Shown here one piece after another: positions 1-8,907 of a DNA stretch of 64,000 nt (positions are counted from its first letter, which is position 1; every line of letters starts with the position of its first letter). Both the position numbers and the translations under genes were made by a program. Below the pieces are notes generated by a model. That model worked only from the letters and a program-made list of their open reading frames with translations. It searched no databases and had not been told where the DNA came from. Source of the stretch: Thiocapsa sp. (GTDB taxonomy: Bacteria > Pseudomonadota > Gammaproteobacteria > Chromatiales > Chromatiaceae); the NCBI RefSeq assembly GCF_018399035.1, contig NZ_CP073760.1:2418001-2482000 (forward strand), in the 5' to 3' direction.

Positions 1-390
1 CGCGTCCAGCTCCACCATGCGCGTGTCGTGGGAGGGATGGTGCGCGAACTGGTGGATGAACAGCGGCCCGGCGAAGAGAACGTCGATACCTTAGTGGTTC
101 TCCCGCCGGTAGGTGCGGGTCCAGGCCGCGAAGCTCGCCTCGGTCAGCGGATGGGTCGGCGAGCCCAGGCCCAGCGTGAAGAGCAGGAGGGCTTCGCTGT
201 AGCCCTCCCGGCGGTACTTGAGAAAGCCGCTCTCTGGCTTCCAGCCCATCGCGACCGCGGCGCCTTTGCGCTGGGCCCAGCACCAGTCCACGCGGCGGTA
301 AAGCCTGTCGGCAAGCGCGCGCAGCTCGGTCTCGTCCGCCGTGGCGGCGGTGAAATAGGCCGCCGCCGTGAGCTGTTGGCCTGCCGATTC
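1..390 (-). pseudogene. Glucoamylase-family (GH-like, PF10091 type) C-terminal remnant, edge-truncated
   Basis: Read from about 390 down to the window edge, the minus strand encodes a recognisable C-terminal part of the putative glucoamylase family: ADRLYRRVDW, then MGWKPESGFLKYR, EGYSEALLLF, LGSPTHPL and FAGPLFIHQFAH. An in-frame TAA at 91-93 sits between TYRRENH and GIDVLFAGP. Homologues usually have a tyrosine there (HYG), so a one-base TAC/TAT to TAA change is the simplest explanation. Upstream of about 390 the family match stops and a toxin-like fragment begins, so the 5' part has been deleted. The family normally acts on alpha- or beta-glucans in the periplasm; this copy should be inactive. 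The part beyond base 1 is unseen. Confidence 0.75.
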
Positions 391-490
391 TCGGCGAATC
401 CATAGACGAAAAAGGCACGATGCCTCTGGCGGTACAAGATCAGGGTCCGGTAGCCTCCGGAGCGACCTTGCCCTGGGCGCGCCACACGCT
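370..490 (-). pseudogene. RelE/HigB-like toxin fragment (DUF1044 type)
   Basis: One minus-strand frame reads VARPGQGRSGGYRTLILYR followed by AFFVYGFAENRQAN. This matches the conserved second half of RelE/ParE-superfamily HigB2-type toxins, which are mRNA interferases. There is no N-terminal half: an in-frame TAA lies a few codons upstream, at about 498-500. The match ends where the glucoamylase remnant begins in another frame. No antitoxin gene is visible beside it. It looks like a deletion scar joining two unrelated remnants. The assignment rests on this short motif only. Confidence 0.55.
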
Positions 491-499
491 GTACTTACC

Positions 500-784
500 C
501 GTCTTGCGCGAAAAGCCCCGTCCCGTTCACGGCGGGGATCCGGACGTTTGGACCGCCGTTCGCGCGGCTCTCGCTGAACAGGTCCACAAGCGCAAGGATG
601 TGTCACGAGCAGCTGCTCTGCCTCCTGGCCGGCCGGCAGCGCGCGTGCCATGCGTTGTCAGGGCTTCCAGCCCTGATCGTATCAGGCCAAGATGGCCTGA
701 CGACGCGAGGCGAGGGCCGCAGCTTGAGGAACGCCCGGATTCAAGACGACAAACGGCGATCGGGCGATTTCCGGGCAAAAGGAC
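500..784. other. Intergenic debris with two small hairpins
   Basis: No convincing gene is seen here. Short overlapping frames on both strands lack family motifs and interrupt one another. Two compact inverted repeats stand out: AGGGCTtccAGCCCT at about 660-675 and CAGGCCAagaTGGCCTG at about 685-701. They could be a repeat remnant or a weak terminator, but no T-run follows. Confidence 0.4.
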
Positions 785-860
785 CGATTCAAAAACGACC
801 GAAACACGTAGGATGGGTAGAGCGAAGCGAAACCCATCCAGCCCGCGCCAAACGCATCAG
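785..860 (+). repeat. GTAGGATGGGTAGAGCG element, copy 1 (left half)
   Basis: The core at about 808-839 reads GTAGGATGGGTAGAGCG, then a short spacer and GAAACCCATCC. The flanking GATTCAAAAACGACCGAAACA and the trailing CAGCCCGCGCCAA also recur at 29541-29672 and 39369-39505. Those two copies end in the reverse complement CGCTCTACCCATCCTA; this copy lacks that right end and is probably truncated. Confidence 0.8.
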
Positions 861-887
861 TCGGCTACTCCAACCCGTGACCCTTCA

Positions 888-1070
888 ATGAAACCGGTGA
901 TGAAACGCCTTCTGCTGGTGCTGCTTGCCGTCGGTCTGGGCAACGGCCTTTACCATGCTTACAAGCCCCTGCCGCCCGGAATCGATCCTTACGACACCTG
1001 GGAGGATCGCTCCGCGGTGCGGTCGCTTCAGGCATGGATCGGAGAGCATCTCGGCTGGTCCAGTTTCTAG
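888..1070 (+). CDS. Small hypothetical protein with N-terminal membrane anchor
   Basis: A 60-residue reading frame begins MKPVMKRLLLVLLAVGLGN, which resembles an uncleaved signal or membrane anchor. It continues with YHAYKPLPPGIDPYDTWEDR and ends GWSSF. A second start at 900 (MKRLLL) is equally possible. The KPLPPG stretch is reminiscent of the segment after the membrane anchor of some phospholipase-D-type proteins, but no catalytic domain follows, so it may be a remnant. No strong Shine-Dalgarno sequence is visible. It lies just downstream of a repeat and upstream of the metallo-hydrolase gene. Function unknown. Confidence 0.35.
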   Translation: MKPVMKRLLLVLLAVGLGNGLYHAYKPLPPGIDPYDTWEDRSAVRSLQAWIGEHLGWSSF

Positions 1071-1159
1071 TGCAGCACGGCAGCGCGCCGGGCTCGGGAT
1101 GTTCCCTTGCCGCCCCTGCTGTATAACGCCATTTTGGTTCACCGTGAGGATGCTTACCC

Positions 1160-2143
1160 ATGCCGCTTGATCGAATCCCGCACGGGCCCTCGTGGCCGAT
1201 CGCCCTGCTCTCCTGCCTGATGCTCGCCCTCGCCTTTCCCGCCCTGGCGGATCGCGGCCCGGACCTTCCGGACTATCCGGCGGAGCAGGTCGCTCCCGGT
1301 CTCTATGTGATCCACGGACCGGTGGACTATCCCACCCCCGAGAACCAGGGGTTCATGAACAACCCGGCCTTCTTGGTCACGGAGACGGGCGTGATCGTGG
1401 TGGATCCCGGCTCGAGCGTTCAGACCGGGGAGATGGTCCTGCGCCAGATCCGCAAGGTGACCGACAAACCGCTGCTGGCGGTGCTGAACACGCACGTCCA
1501 CGGGGACCATTGGCTGGGCAATCAGGCGATGCTGGCTGCGGCCCCGCAGGTGCCGATCTACGGACATCCCGAGATGCTGAAGCTGGTCGCCGAAGGGGCC
1601 GGCGAGGAGTGGGTCCAACGCATGATGAGCGCGACCGAAGGCGCCACCGAAGGGACGGTGGCCGAGGGTCCGACGCATCCGCTCGAGGGTGGCGAAACCC
1701 TTTCGATCGGAGGGCTTACTTTCAAGACCCACTATTTCCCGCACGTGCACAGCACCTCGGACCTGATGTTCGAGATCCCGGAGCTGGACGCGCTGTTCCT
1801 GGGCGACAACGCCTGCAACGGACGCATCGTGCGCATGGACGACGGCTCCTTCATCGGCAGCATCAATGCGTTGGACGGGGTCAAGGCCACGGTGACGGCG
1901 AGCGTGCTGATTCCGGGACACGGCCAAACCGGCGGCTGGGAGATCGTCGATGCCTACCGCGCCTATCTGACCGGGGTCTACGACGGCGTCGCGGCCTTGT
2001 ACGAGAGCGGCGGAAGCGACTTCGAGATGCGTCCGATCATCGCCGAGCAGCTTGTCCGATTCAAGGATTGGCCGGGCTTCGAGGAGGAATTGGGCAAGCA
2101 CGTCTCGCTCGCCTATCTGGAGGTCGAAGCGGACGCGTTCTAA
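1160..2143 (+). CDS. Secreted MBL-fold metallo-hydrolase (SoxH-like)
   Basis: A 327-residue protein with an N-terminal signal peptide (a hydrophobic run ending near ALAD at about residue 30), so probably periplasmic. The metallo-beta-lactamase fold shows its metal ligands in order: THVHGDHW near residue 110, the histidine in PHVHSTSDL, the aspartate in LFLGDN, and LIPGHG near the end. Relatives include SoxH and the zinc hydrolases of quinoprotein relay systems in sulfur- or methylotrophic bacteria; the true substrate cannot be read from sequence. It stands 53 bases upstream of the ABC permease and could share a transcript with it, but no functional link is evident. Confidence 0.85.
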   Translation: MPLDRIPHGPSWPIALLSCLMLALAFPALADRGPDLPDYPAEQVAPGLYVIHGPVDYPTPENQGFMNNPAFLVTETGVIVVDPGSSVQTGEMVLRQIRKVTDKPLLAVLNTHVHGDHWLGNQAMLAAAPQVPIYGHPEMLKLVAEGAGEEWVQRMMSATEGATEGTVAEGPTHPLEGGETLSIGGLTFKTHYFPHVHSTSDLMFEIPELDALFLGDNACNGRIVRMDDGSFIGSINALDGVKATVTASVLIPGHGQTGGWEIVDAYRAYLTGVYDGVAALYESGGSDFEMRPIIAEQLVRFKDWPGFEEELGKHVSLAYLEVEADAF

Positions 2144-2196
2144 GCGGATCGGGAACGCTCTGACCGGGTTCCCGGTCGTGTCGCCGAGGTCGACCG

Positions 2197-4560
2197 ATGC
2201 GAGCACTGCACACCAAGCTCCTGCGCGATCTCTTCGACCTCAAGGGACAGGTCGCTGCCATCTCGGTCGTGATCGCCGCGGGCGTGATGGTGCTGATCCT
2301 GTCCGTGACCACGCTCGATGCACTGCGCCTGTCGCAGGCCCGGTTCTACGACGGTCATCATTTCGCCCATGTCTTTGCGGATCTCAAGCGCGCCCCGGAA
2401 GGTCTCGCGGCGCGTCTGCGCGAGATCCCGGGCGTCAATCAGGTCGAGACGCGGGTACAGGCACCGGTGCGCCTGGAGGTGGCGGGTTTCGACGAGCCGG
2501 TCCGCGGCCTGCTGCTCTCGATCCCGGACGGCCGTCAGCCGGGGCTGAATCGTCTGTATCTGCGCGAGGGCACACTGCCCGAGCCGGACCGATCGGACCA
2601 GGTGGTGCTGAGCGAACCCTTCGCCGAGGCGCAGGGACTGCGGGCGGGCGATCGGTTGAAGGCGATCATCAACGGCCGTCTCCAAACCCTGACGGTCAGC
2701 GGTGTGGTCCTGTCGCCCGAGTTCGTCTACCAGGTGGGGCCTGCGGACATCTTGCCGGACTACAAACGCTTTGCGGTCCTCTGGATGAACCGCCGAGCGC
2801 TGGCCCACGCAATGGACATGGACGGTGCCTTCAACAGCGTCCTGCTCTCGCTCCAGGCCGGGGCCGACGAGAAGACCGTCATCGAGGCCCTGGACCTACA
2901 TCTGGCCCGCTACGGCGGGATCGGGGCCATGGGGCGCGAGGACCAGATCTCGCATCGCTTCCTCTCGGAGGAGCTCGACCAGCTCCGCGTGATGGCCATC
3001 GTGCTCCCCGCCATCTTCCTCTCGGTCGCGGCCTTCCTGCTGAATCTACTGATGGGGCGGATCATCCAGACCCAGCGCCGGCAAGTCGCGATCCTCAAGG
3101 CATTCGGCTACGGCAACCGGGACATCGCCGCGCATTACGGCCTGCTGACCGGTCTCATCGTGGTCGTGGGATCGCTGCTCGGGATTGCCCTCGGCGCTTG
3201 GGCGGCGGAAGGGATGGCCGGGGTCTATGCCGAATACTATCGTTTCCCGGAGACGAGCTTCCGCCTCCAGCCTCGGATCGTTGCTCTGGCCCTGCTGGTC
3301 TCCGCCTGTGCCGCGGCGTTGGGCACCGCCCGCGCCGTGGGCCGCGCGGTCGCGATGCCGCCCGCGGAGGCGATGCGTCCGCCCGCACCTCGGCGCTTTC
3401 ATGCCTCCTGGCTCGAACGCTCGGCACTCGGTCGGCGACTGGACCAGCCGACCCGGATCATCCTGCGCAACCTCCTGCGCCATCGCACCAAGGCCCTGCT
3501 CTCGATGATCGGGATCGGGCTGTCCGGCGGACTCCTGCTGCTCGGGAGCTATCAGTTCGGCGCGGTCGACCACTTGCTCGACATCCAATACCGGCTGGTG
3601 ATGAACATGGATGTCCATCTCAGCTTCACCGACCCCACACCCGAGCGCTCGCTGGCCGAGCTGCGCACCCTGCCCGGCGTGGCCTATGTGGAGGGCTATC
3701 GCAGCGTGCCGGTGCGCCTGATCAACGGGACCCGGGACTACCGCACCAGCATTCAGGGCATGGAACCCGAGCCGCGTCTGCGCGGCTTGCTCGACGCCGA
3801 CCATCGTCCGATCCGCCTGCCGCCCGAGGGTCTCCTGCTGACCCGCTTTCTGGCGGATGACCTCGGGCTCGCACCCGGCAACGCACTGGACGTCGAGATC
3901 ATGGAGGGGCACCGCCGGACCCTGCGGGTCCCGCTGGCGGGTATCGTCGACGAGCCGATCGGCGTGAGCGCCTACATGGACCGGCGCGCCCTGAATCGAC
4001 TGATGGGCGAAGGCCCTGCACTCTCCGGTGTCTGGCTGATGACCGACGCCGCGCAGCACGACCGGCTCTTCGCGCGTCTTTGGGAGGTCCCGCGCGTCGC
4101 CGGCATCGGCCTGATCGCGGATGCGGAGCGCCGATTTCGCGACTACATCGACGACACCGTGCTGGTGATGATGGGTATCCTGCTGCTGATGGCCGGCTCC
4201 ATCACCTTCGCGGTGGTCTACAACAACGCGCGTATCGCCTTCTCGGAGCGCTCGCGCGAGCTGGCGACGCTCCGCGTCCTCGGCTTCAGCCAAGCGGAGG
4301 TGAGCTGGATCCTCATCGGCGAGATCGCCGTCCTGACCCTCTTGGCGATCCCGCTGGGCTGGCTGATCGGCACCGGGTTCGCCGCGCTGCTCAGCTCCGC
4401 CATGGCGATGGACATGTTCCGGGTGCCCTTTATCATCAGCCCGCAGACCTATGCCTTCTCCGCCGCCGGTGTGCTGCTGGCCTCGGTGCTGTCGGTGCTT
4501 GCGATTGCGCGGCTGCTGGGGCGGCTGGATATGATTGAGGCGTTGAAGACCATCGAGTAG
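2197..4560 (+). CDS. FtsX-family ABC transporter permease
   Basis: A 787-residue inner-membrane protein with the layout of large duplicated FtsX/MacB-type permeases: one membrane helix at about residues 20-45, a long extracytoplasmic domain, three helices at about 265-380, then a second set with helices near 430, 655-680, 700-725 and 750-770. Such proteins move or extract lipids, lipoproteins or peptides using a separate ATPase. The next gene, 47 bases on, encodes a membrane-fusion protein, so the two form a pair. The expected ATP-binding partner is absent on both sides, which is unusual because these three genes normally lie together. Confidence 0.88.
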   Translation: MRALHTKLLRDLFDLKGQVAAISVVIAAGVMVLILSVTTLDALRLSQARFYDGHHFAHVFADLKRAPEGLAARLREIPGVNQVETRVQAPVRLEVAGFDEPVRGLLLSIPDGRQPGLNRLYLREGTLPEPDRSDQVVLSEPFAEAQGLRAGDRLKAIINGRLQTLTVSGVVLSPEFVYQVGPADILPDYKRFAVLWMNRRALAHAMDMDGAFNSVLLSLQAGADEKTVIEALDLHLARYGGIGAMGREDQISHRFLSEELDQLRVMAIVLPAIFLSVAAFLLNLLMGRIIQTQRRQVAILKAFGYGNRDIAAHYGLLTGLIVVVGSLLGIALGAWAAEGMAGVYAEYYRFPETSFRLQPRIVALALLVSACAAALGTARAVGRAVAMPPAEAMRPPAPRRFHASWLERSALGRRLDQPTRIILRNLLRHRTKALLSMIGIGLSGGLLLLGSYQFGAVDHLLDIQYRLVMNMDVHLSFTDPTPERSLAELRTLPGVAYVEGYRSVPVRLINGTRDYRTSIQGMEPEPRLRGLLDADHRPIRLPPEGLLLTRFLADDLGLAPGNALDVEIMEGHRRTLRVPLAGIVDEPIGVSAYMDRRALNRLMGEGPALSGVWLMTDAAQHDRLFARLWEVPRVAGIGLIADAERRFRDYIDDTVLVMMGILLLMAGSITFAVVYNNARIAFSERSRELATLRVLGFSQAEVSWILIGEIAVLTLLAIPLGWLIGTGFAALLSSAMAMDMFRVPFIISPQTYAFSAAGVLLASVLSVLAIARLLGRLDMIEALKTIE

Positions 4561-4585
4561 GACTGAACCGCGTCCGGAGCGATTG
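4558..4585 (+). repeat. Partial TAAACCGCG-type unit (A type, left end)
   Basis: Directly after the permease stop codon lies TGAACCGCGTCCGGAGCGAT, which matches the left end of the A-type hairpin units described at 27015 and 44399. The right arm is missing. It occupies most of the gap to the next gene. Confidence 0.5.
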
Positions 4586-4607
4586 AACATCGCGCATCGA
4601 GATCTCC

Positions 4608-5816
4608 ATGTCCCTGAGTAAGAAGCTGATCACCGGATTCATCGGCCTAACCATCCTCGGCTTGCTCGCGCTCGCCCTGATGCCGTCTCCGGTGCCGGTC
4701 AGCGCGACCTTGGTTCGGCAGGACGTCTTCGTGGAGTCGATCGAGGACGAGGGCCGCACACGCCTGCGCGATATCTATGCCGTCTCTGCACCGATCGACG
4801 GCTATCTGCGCCGCGTCACGTTGGAGCCGGGGGACACGGTCGCTGCCGATCAGGTGCTGTTCGAGCTGGAGCCCTTGCCGGCACCGGCACTCGACGCGCG
4901 CTCGCGCGGTCAGGCGCGCGAGGCGCTCGCCGCAGCACAAGCGCATTTGGAGGAGGCCGAGGCAAATCTCTCGGCCCGGGAGACCGAATACGAGCTGGCC
5001 CGCACCGAGTACGACCGCAGCGAGACACTGCACCGGCGCCAACTCGTCTCATCCGAGGAGCGAGGCCGACGGCTCGCGCAGCGCGACGCCGCCGACGCAT
5101 CGGCACGCGCCGCGCGGCATTCGGTGGAGGTCGCCCGTTTCGAGCTTGAATCGGCCCGCGCGCTCGTGGAGATCGCCGACGGCAAGCGCGCTCCCGGCGA
5201 CCACCCGGTTCTCGGTGTCCGCGCCCCGATCGACGGGGTCGTGACCCAACGTCATCGCTGCTGCGAGGGGCCGGCGCAGTCCGGCGAGACGGTGCTGGAG
5301 ATCGGCGACCTGGATGCCCTGGAGGTCAAGGTCGACTTGCTGTCGGTCGACGCCGTGCGTGTGCGGCCCGAGATGCGTGTGATCCTGGAGCGCTGGGGCG
5401 GCGAGGATGCGCTCGAGGGACGGGTGCGGCTCGTGGAGCCCGCCGGCTTCGAGAAGATCTCGGCCCTGGGCGTGGAAGAGCAGCGGGTGCCGGTCTGGGT
5501 CGAGATCGTCACGCCGCGCGCGCGATGGCGTCATCTCGGGGACGGCTACCGGGTGGAGGCACGCTTCATCCTCTGGGAAGGCGAGGACGTGGTCCAGATC
5601 CCCACCAGTGCGCTCTTTCGGCACCTGGACCGCTGGGCCGTCTTCATTGCCGATCAGGGTCGGGCGCGTCTGCGCACGGTCGAGGTCGGGCGGCGCAGCG
5701 GTCTTTGGACCCAGATCACCATGGGGCTTGAGCCGGGCGAGATCGTCGTGACCCATCCGGGCGATCGTGTGCACGACGGGGCACGCATCGAGACCGAGGT
5801 CCGCCCCTACGCGTAA
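4608..5816 (+). CDS. HlyD/MFP-type periplasmic adaptor
   Basis: A 402-residue membrane-fusion protein. It has one N-terminal membrane helix (about residues 8-25), a first half of a lipoyl-like domain (APIDGYLRRV with EPGDTV), a long alpha-helical hairpin rich in Ala, Glu and Arg (about 100-195), and the second lipoyl half (VRAPIDGVVTQRH). A beta-barrel and membrane-proximal region follow. Such adaptors link an inner-membrane pump to the outer membrane. The preceding gene supplies the permease; neither an ATPase nor an outer-membrane factor is near. The start follows a partial hairpin repeat, and ATG at 4608 gives the best membrane anchor. Confidence 0.87.
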   Translation: MSLSKKLITGFIGLTILGLLALALMPSPVPVSATLVRQDVFVESIEDEGRTRLRDIYAVSAPIDGYLRRVTLEPGDTVAADQVLFELEPLPAPALDARSRGQAREALAAAQAHLEEAEANLSARETEYELARTEYDRSETLHRRQLVSSEERGRRLAQRDAADASARAARHSVEVARFELESARALVEIADGKRAPGDHPVLGVRAPIDGVVTQRHRCCEGPAQSGETVLEIGDLDALEVKVDLLSVDAVRVRPEMRVILERWGGEDALEGRVRLVEPAGFEKISALGVEEQRVPVWVEIVTPRARWRHLGDGYRVEARFILWEGEDVVQIPTSALFRHLDRWAVFIADQGRARLRTVEVGRRSGLWTQITMGLEPGEIVVTHPGDRVHDGARIETEVRPYA

Positions 5817-5947
5817 CGGCGACCCATGCGACGTATCATGCGAAGAGTCAATCCAGTCGGGGTCGAGCTGCGGCGACGCGCCTTGCGCGGCGATCGATGT
5901 CGCAGGTCTCGATGATCGATCAGCTATCGGCATCAGGAAACCGGAAC

Positions 5948-7378
5948 ATGATCTCCACGTTCTCGCTCGTCTTCATCCTCGTCGAGCTCCTCGGGATCGC
6001 GAGCGCGATCCATGCGCTCTTCACCGTGCGCACGCCGCAGGGCACGGTCGCCTGGGTGGTGGGCCTGGTGGCCTTCCCCTGGCTGGGCCTTCCGCTCTAC
6101 TGGTTCTTCGGCAGTCGGCGGTTCGAGGCCCATTCGCGCGTGATGCAGGACAAGCTTCGGACACACGCGGATCTGATCCATCAGGTCCGCACCGAGATGC
6201 TCGCCTTTCAACTGGCTCCGGAACGGATCGAGCCGGCGCCGGCCGCGGCCTTGGCTTCGATTGCGGGGCAGGAATTTCTGCGCGGGAACCGGCTCGAGCT
6301 ACTCATCGACGGCGAGGCCACCTTCGATGCCATTCTGGCCGAAATCGCACGGGCGACGCATTCGGTCTATGTGCAGTTCTACATCGTGCGCAACGACGGG
6401 CTCGGGCGACGTCTGCTCGAAGCGCTCGCGCAGAAGGCGTCGGAGGGCGTGGAGTGCTGCTTTCTGATCGACAGCTTCGGCGGCGCCGCCATCACCCCGC
6501 GTGTGATGCGCCATTGGCGCGACCGCGGGGTGCGCATCGCCGCCTTCAGCGCCCTGAGCGGGTGGCGCGACCGCTGGCGGCTCAACTTCCGCAACCACCG
6601 CAAGAACGTCATCGTGGACGGCCGGGTCGGCTTCATCGGCGGGCACAATGTCGGCGACGAGTATCTCGGGAAGAATCCGAAGTACGGCCGCTGGCGCGAC
6701 ACCCATGTACGGGTCGAGGGCCCGACCGCGCTGCAGCTTCAGATGGTCTTCGCAGCCGATTGGTATTTCGCCGTCGGCGAGATCCTGGACGCCCATTGGC
6801 AACCGCACGATCCGGTACCGGATGCCGCCGGCCAAGGCGCTCTCGTGCTCGCGTCCGGACCGTCCGATCGGCATGAGCGGTGCACGCTCTTCTTCCTGCA
6901 CGTCATCTCGATGGCCCGACACAGACTCTGGATCGCCAGCCCTTATTTCGTCCCGGACGAAGGTATCCTCCAGGCGCTGCAGCTCGCCGCGATCCGGGGT
7001 GTGGACGTGCGTATCCTGCTGCCCATGAAGCCGGATCAGTATCTGGTCTGGCTCGCCTCCTTCGCCCTGCTCAAGGAGCTGGATCATCCCCGGATTCATG
7101 TCCACCGCTTCACCGCCGGATTCCTGCACCACAAGGCGCTGGTCGTCGACGAGGGGTTCGCTGCCATCGGGACGAAGAACTTCGACAACCGCTCCTTCAG
7201 GCTGAACTTCGAGATCACCCTCGCCGTCTCGGACGCACGTTTCGCGGCCGAGGTCGCGACCATGTTCGAGCGCGATTTCGCACAGTCGCAAGAAGTCGGA
7301 CCGCGGGCCTATGACGCCCTGCCGTTCCACCAAAAAGTCGGAGCAAAGGCCGCAAGGCTGCTCGCGCCGATCTTGTAG
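5948..7378 (+). CDS. cls: Cardiolipin synthase (phospholipase D family), copy 1
   Basis: A 476-residue enzyme that condenses phosphatidylglycerol or related lipids into cardiolipin at the inner membrane. Two N-terminal membrane helices (MISTFSLVFILVELLG and the TVAWVVGLVAFPWLGLPLYW stretch) precede two catalytic HKD motifs: HRKNVIVDG near residue 215 and HHKALVVDE near 393, the second followed by GTKNFDNRS. I chose the ATG at 5948 because AGGA lies about nine bases upstream and the protein then begins like other Cls; ATG at 5897 would add 17 residues. A second, divergent cardiolipin synthase is encoded at 39632-41071. Confidence 0.9.
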   Translation: MISTFSLVFILVELLGIASAIHALFTVRTPQGTVAWVVGLVAFPWLGLPLYWFFGSRRFEAHSRVMQDKLRTHADLIHQVRTEMLAFQLAPERIEPAPAAALASIAGQEFLRGNRLELLIDGEATFDAILAEIARATHSVYVQFYIVRNDGLGRRLLEALAQKASEGVECCFLIDSFGGAAITPRVMRHWRDRGVRIAAFSALSGWRDRWRLNFRNHRKNVIVDGRVGFIGGHNVGDEYLGKNPKYGRWRDTHVRVEGPTALQLQMVFAADWYFAVGEILDAHWQPHDPVPDAAGQGALVLASGPSDRHERCTLFFLHVISMARHRLWIASPYFVPDEGILQALQLAAIRGVDVRILLPMKPDQYLVWLASFALLKELDHPRIHVHRFTAGFLHHKALVVDEGFAAIGTKNFDNRSFRLNFEITLAVSDARFAAEVATMFERDFAQSQEVGPRAYDALPFHQKVGAKAARLLAPIL

Positions 7379-7503
7379 GTCGTACCGACGATGCTCGCCG
7401 CATCCGAGAGCGAGCGGCCAACGGGCCATCGACGCAGGCTTCAACGCCGGGGAAGTGTTCTGAAACAAACCGAACGGCACCTGATCCGTGCCGAGGGGGA
7501 CGC

Positions 7504-8852
7504 GTGAACCTTGATTTGGTCCTGGTGCTGGCCCTGTTGGTCGGCGCGATCCTGATGTTCAGCCTCGGTCGCCCTCGGGCCGATGCCGTGGGTCTCCTGA
7601 TGATGGTCGCGCTGCCCTTCACCGGGGTCATCACGGTTCGGGAGGCGATCGCCGGTTTCGCAAACCCGAACATCGTCCTGATTGCGGCCATGTTCGTCAT
7701 CGGCGAGGGCTTGGCCCGGACCGGCATCGCGCAGGGACTGGGTGATTGGCTGGTCGCTCGCGGAGGCAAGAACGAGACCCGTCTGGTCGCCATGCTGATG
7801 TTGATCGTCGGCGCGCTGGGCTCGGTGATGTACTCCACCGGCGTGGTCGCCATCTTCATCCCGGTCGCGCTGCGCATCGCGCAGAGCACCGGCATGTCGC
7901 CGGCACAGGTCCTGATGCCGGTCTCCTTCGCCGCGCTCATCAGCGGCATGCTGACGTTGGTCGCCGCGGCGCCGAACCTGATCGTCAATTACGAGCTGGT
8001 GCGCACCGGCGCCGAGGGCATGTCCTTTTTCACGCTGACCCCGATCGGCCTGCCGATCCTGCTGCTCGGCGTTGCCTACATGATGTTCGCGCGCCGCTGG
8101 TTGGGCACCGGCGGGGCGGACGGACAGCGCACGGGCGGGCGGCCGAGCCTGAGCGATTGGGTCGAGACCTACCGCCTGGCCGAGCGGGAGCTGCGCGTGC
8201 GGGTGCGCGAGGGCTCCCCGCTCGTCGGGCAACCGCTCGGCGCGCTCGCCCTGCCGGGCCATGCCGAGCTGGCGGTCCTTGCCGTCGAGCGCAGTCGGCC
8301 GTTCCGCACCTGCCTCATCGGGCCGGATGCAACCACCGAGATCGCCGCTGGCGACATCCTGCTGATCGACAGCCCGACCCCGATCGCCAAGCCCTCGACA
8401 GCGCCTACCGCGCCATCAGCCTGCGCACCCTGGTGTTGATCGCCGGCATGCTGCCCTTCGGCATCGCCCTGGAACGCACGGGAGGGATCGACCTCGCCGC
8501 CACCGCGCTGGTCGCACTGCTCGGCGACGCCGGACCCTATCTGATCCTGGCGACGCTCTATCTCATCACCGTGCTGATCGGCCTCTTCGTGGTCGCCGCC
8601 GCGAACGCGGTGCTGGTGATTCCGGTCGCGCTCGCACTGGCCGCCGAGCTCGGTGCCTCGCCCTACCCTTTCGCGATCATCGTCGCCTTGGCCGCCTCCT
8701 CCGCATTCATGACCCCGATCGCCCCGCCCAACGCGATGGTCGCAACCGCCGGCAACTACCGCTTCGGCGACTATCTGCGTGTCGGCCTGCCGTTTGTCGT
8801 CATCGCGATGACGGTGTCGGTAGCCTTGGTGCCTTGGCTGTTTCCGTTTTGA
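7504..8852 (+). pseudogene. SLC13-family anion permease, internally deleted and frameshifted
   Basis: The first frame (GTG at 7504 to about 8390) gives the N-terminal membrane half of an SLC13/citrate-transporter-like permease and a TrkA-C-type domain (RVREGSPLVGQPLG to ILLIDSPTP). At about 8390 the reading frame shifts, and the C-terminal membrane half resumes as ALDSAYRAISLRTLVLIAG, ending in PWLFPF at 8852. Complete relatives are about 600 residues with two TrkA-C domains; here only about 449 codons remain. The second TrkA-C domain and the helices after it are missing at the junction, so an out-of-frame deletion is likely. The intact relative at 42432-44393 (653 residues) shows what was lost. 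Confidence 0.82.
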
Positions 8853-8907
8853 TGGATCCTCGAACATCGCGCGTACCCGGAACAGACGCTCAGTCAGGAG
8901 GAAGCTC

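Noticed and set aside
5767..6876. A 369-codon frame overlapping the adaptor and cardiolipin synthase genes
   Set aside because: Arg/Gly-rich shadow of the real cardiolipin synthase frame.
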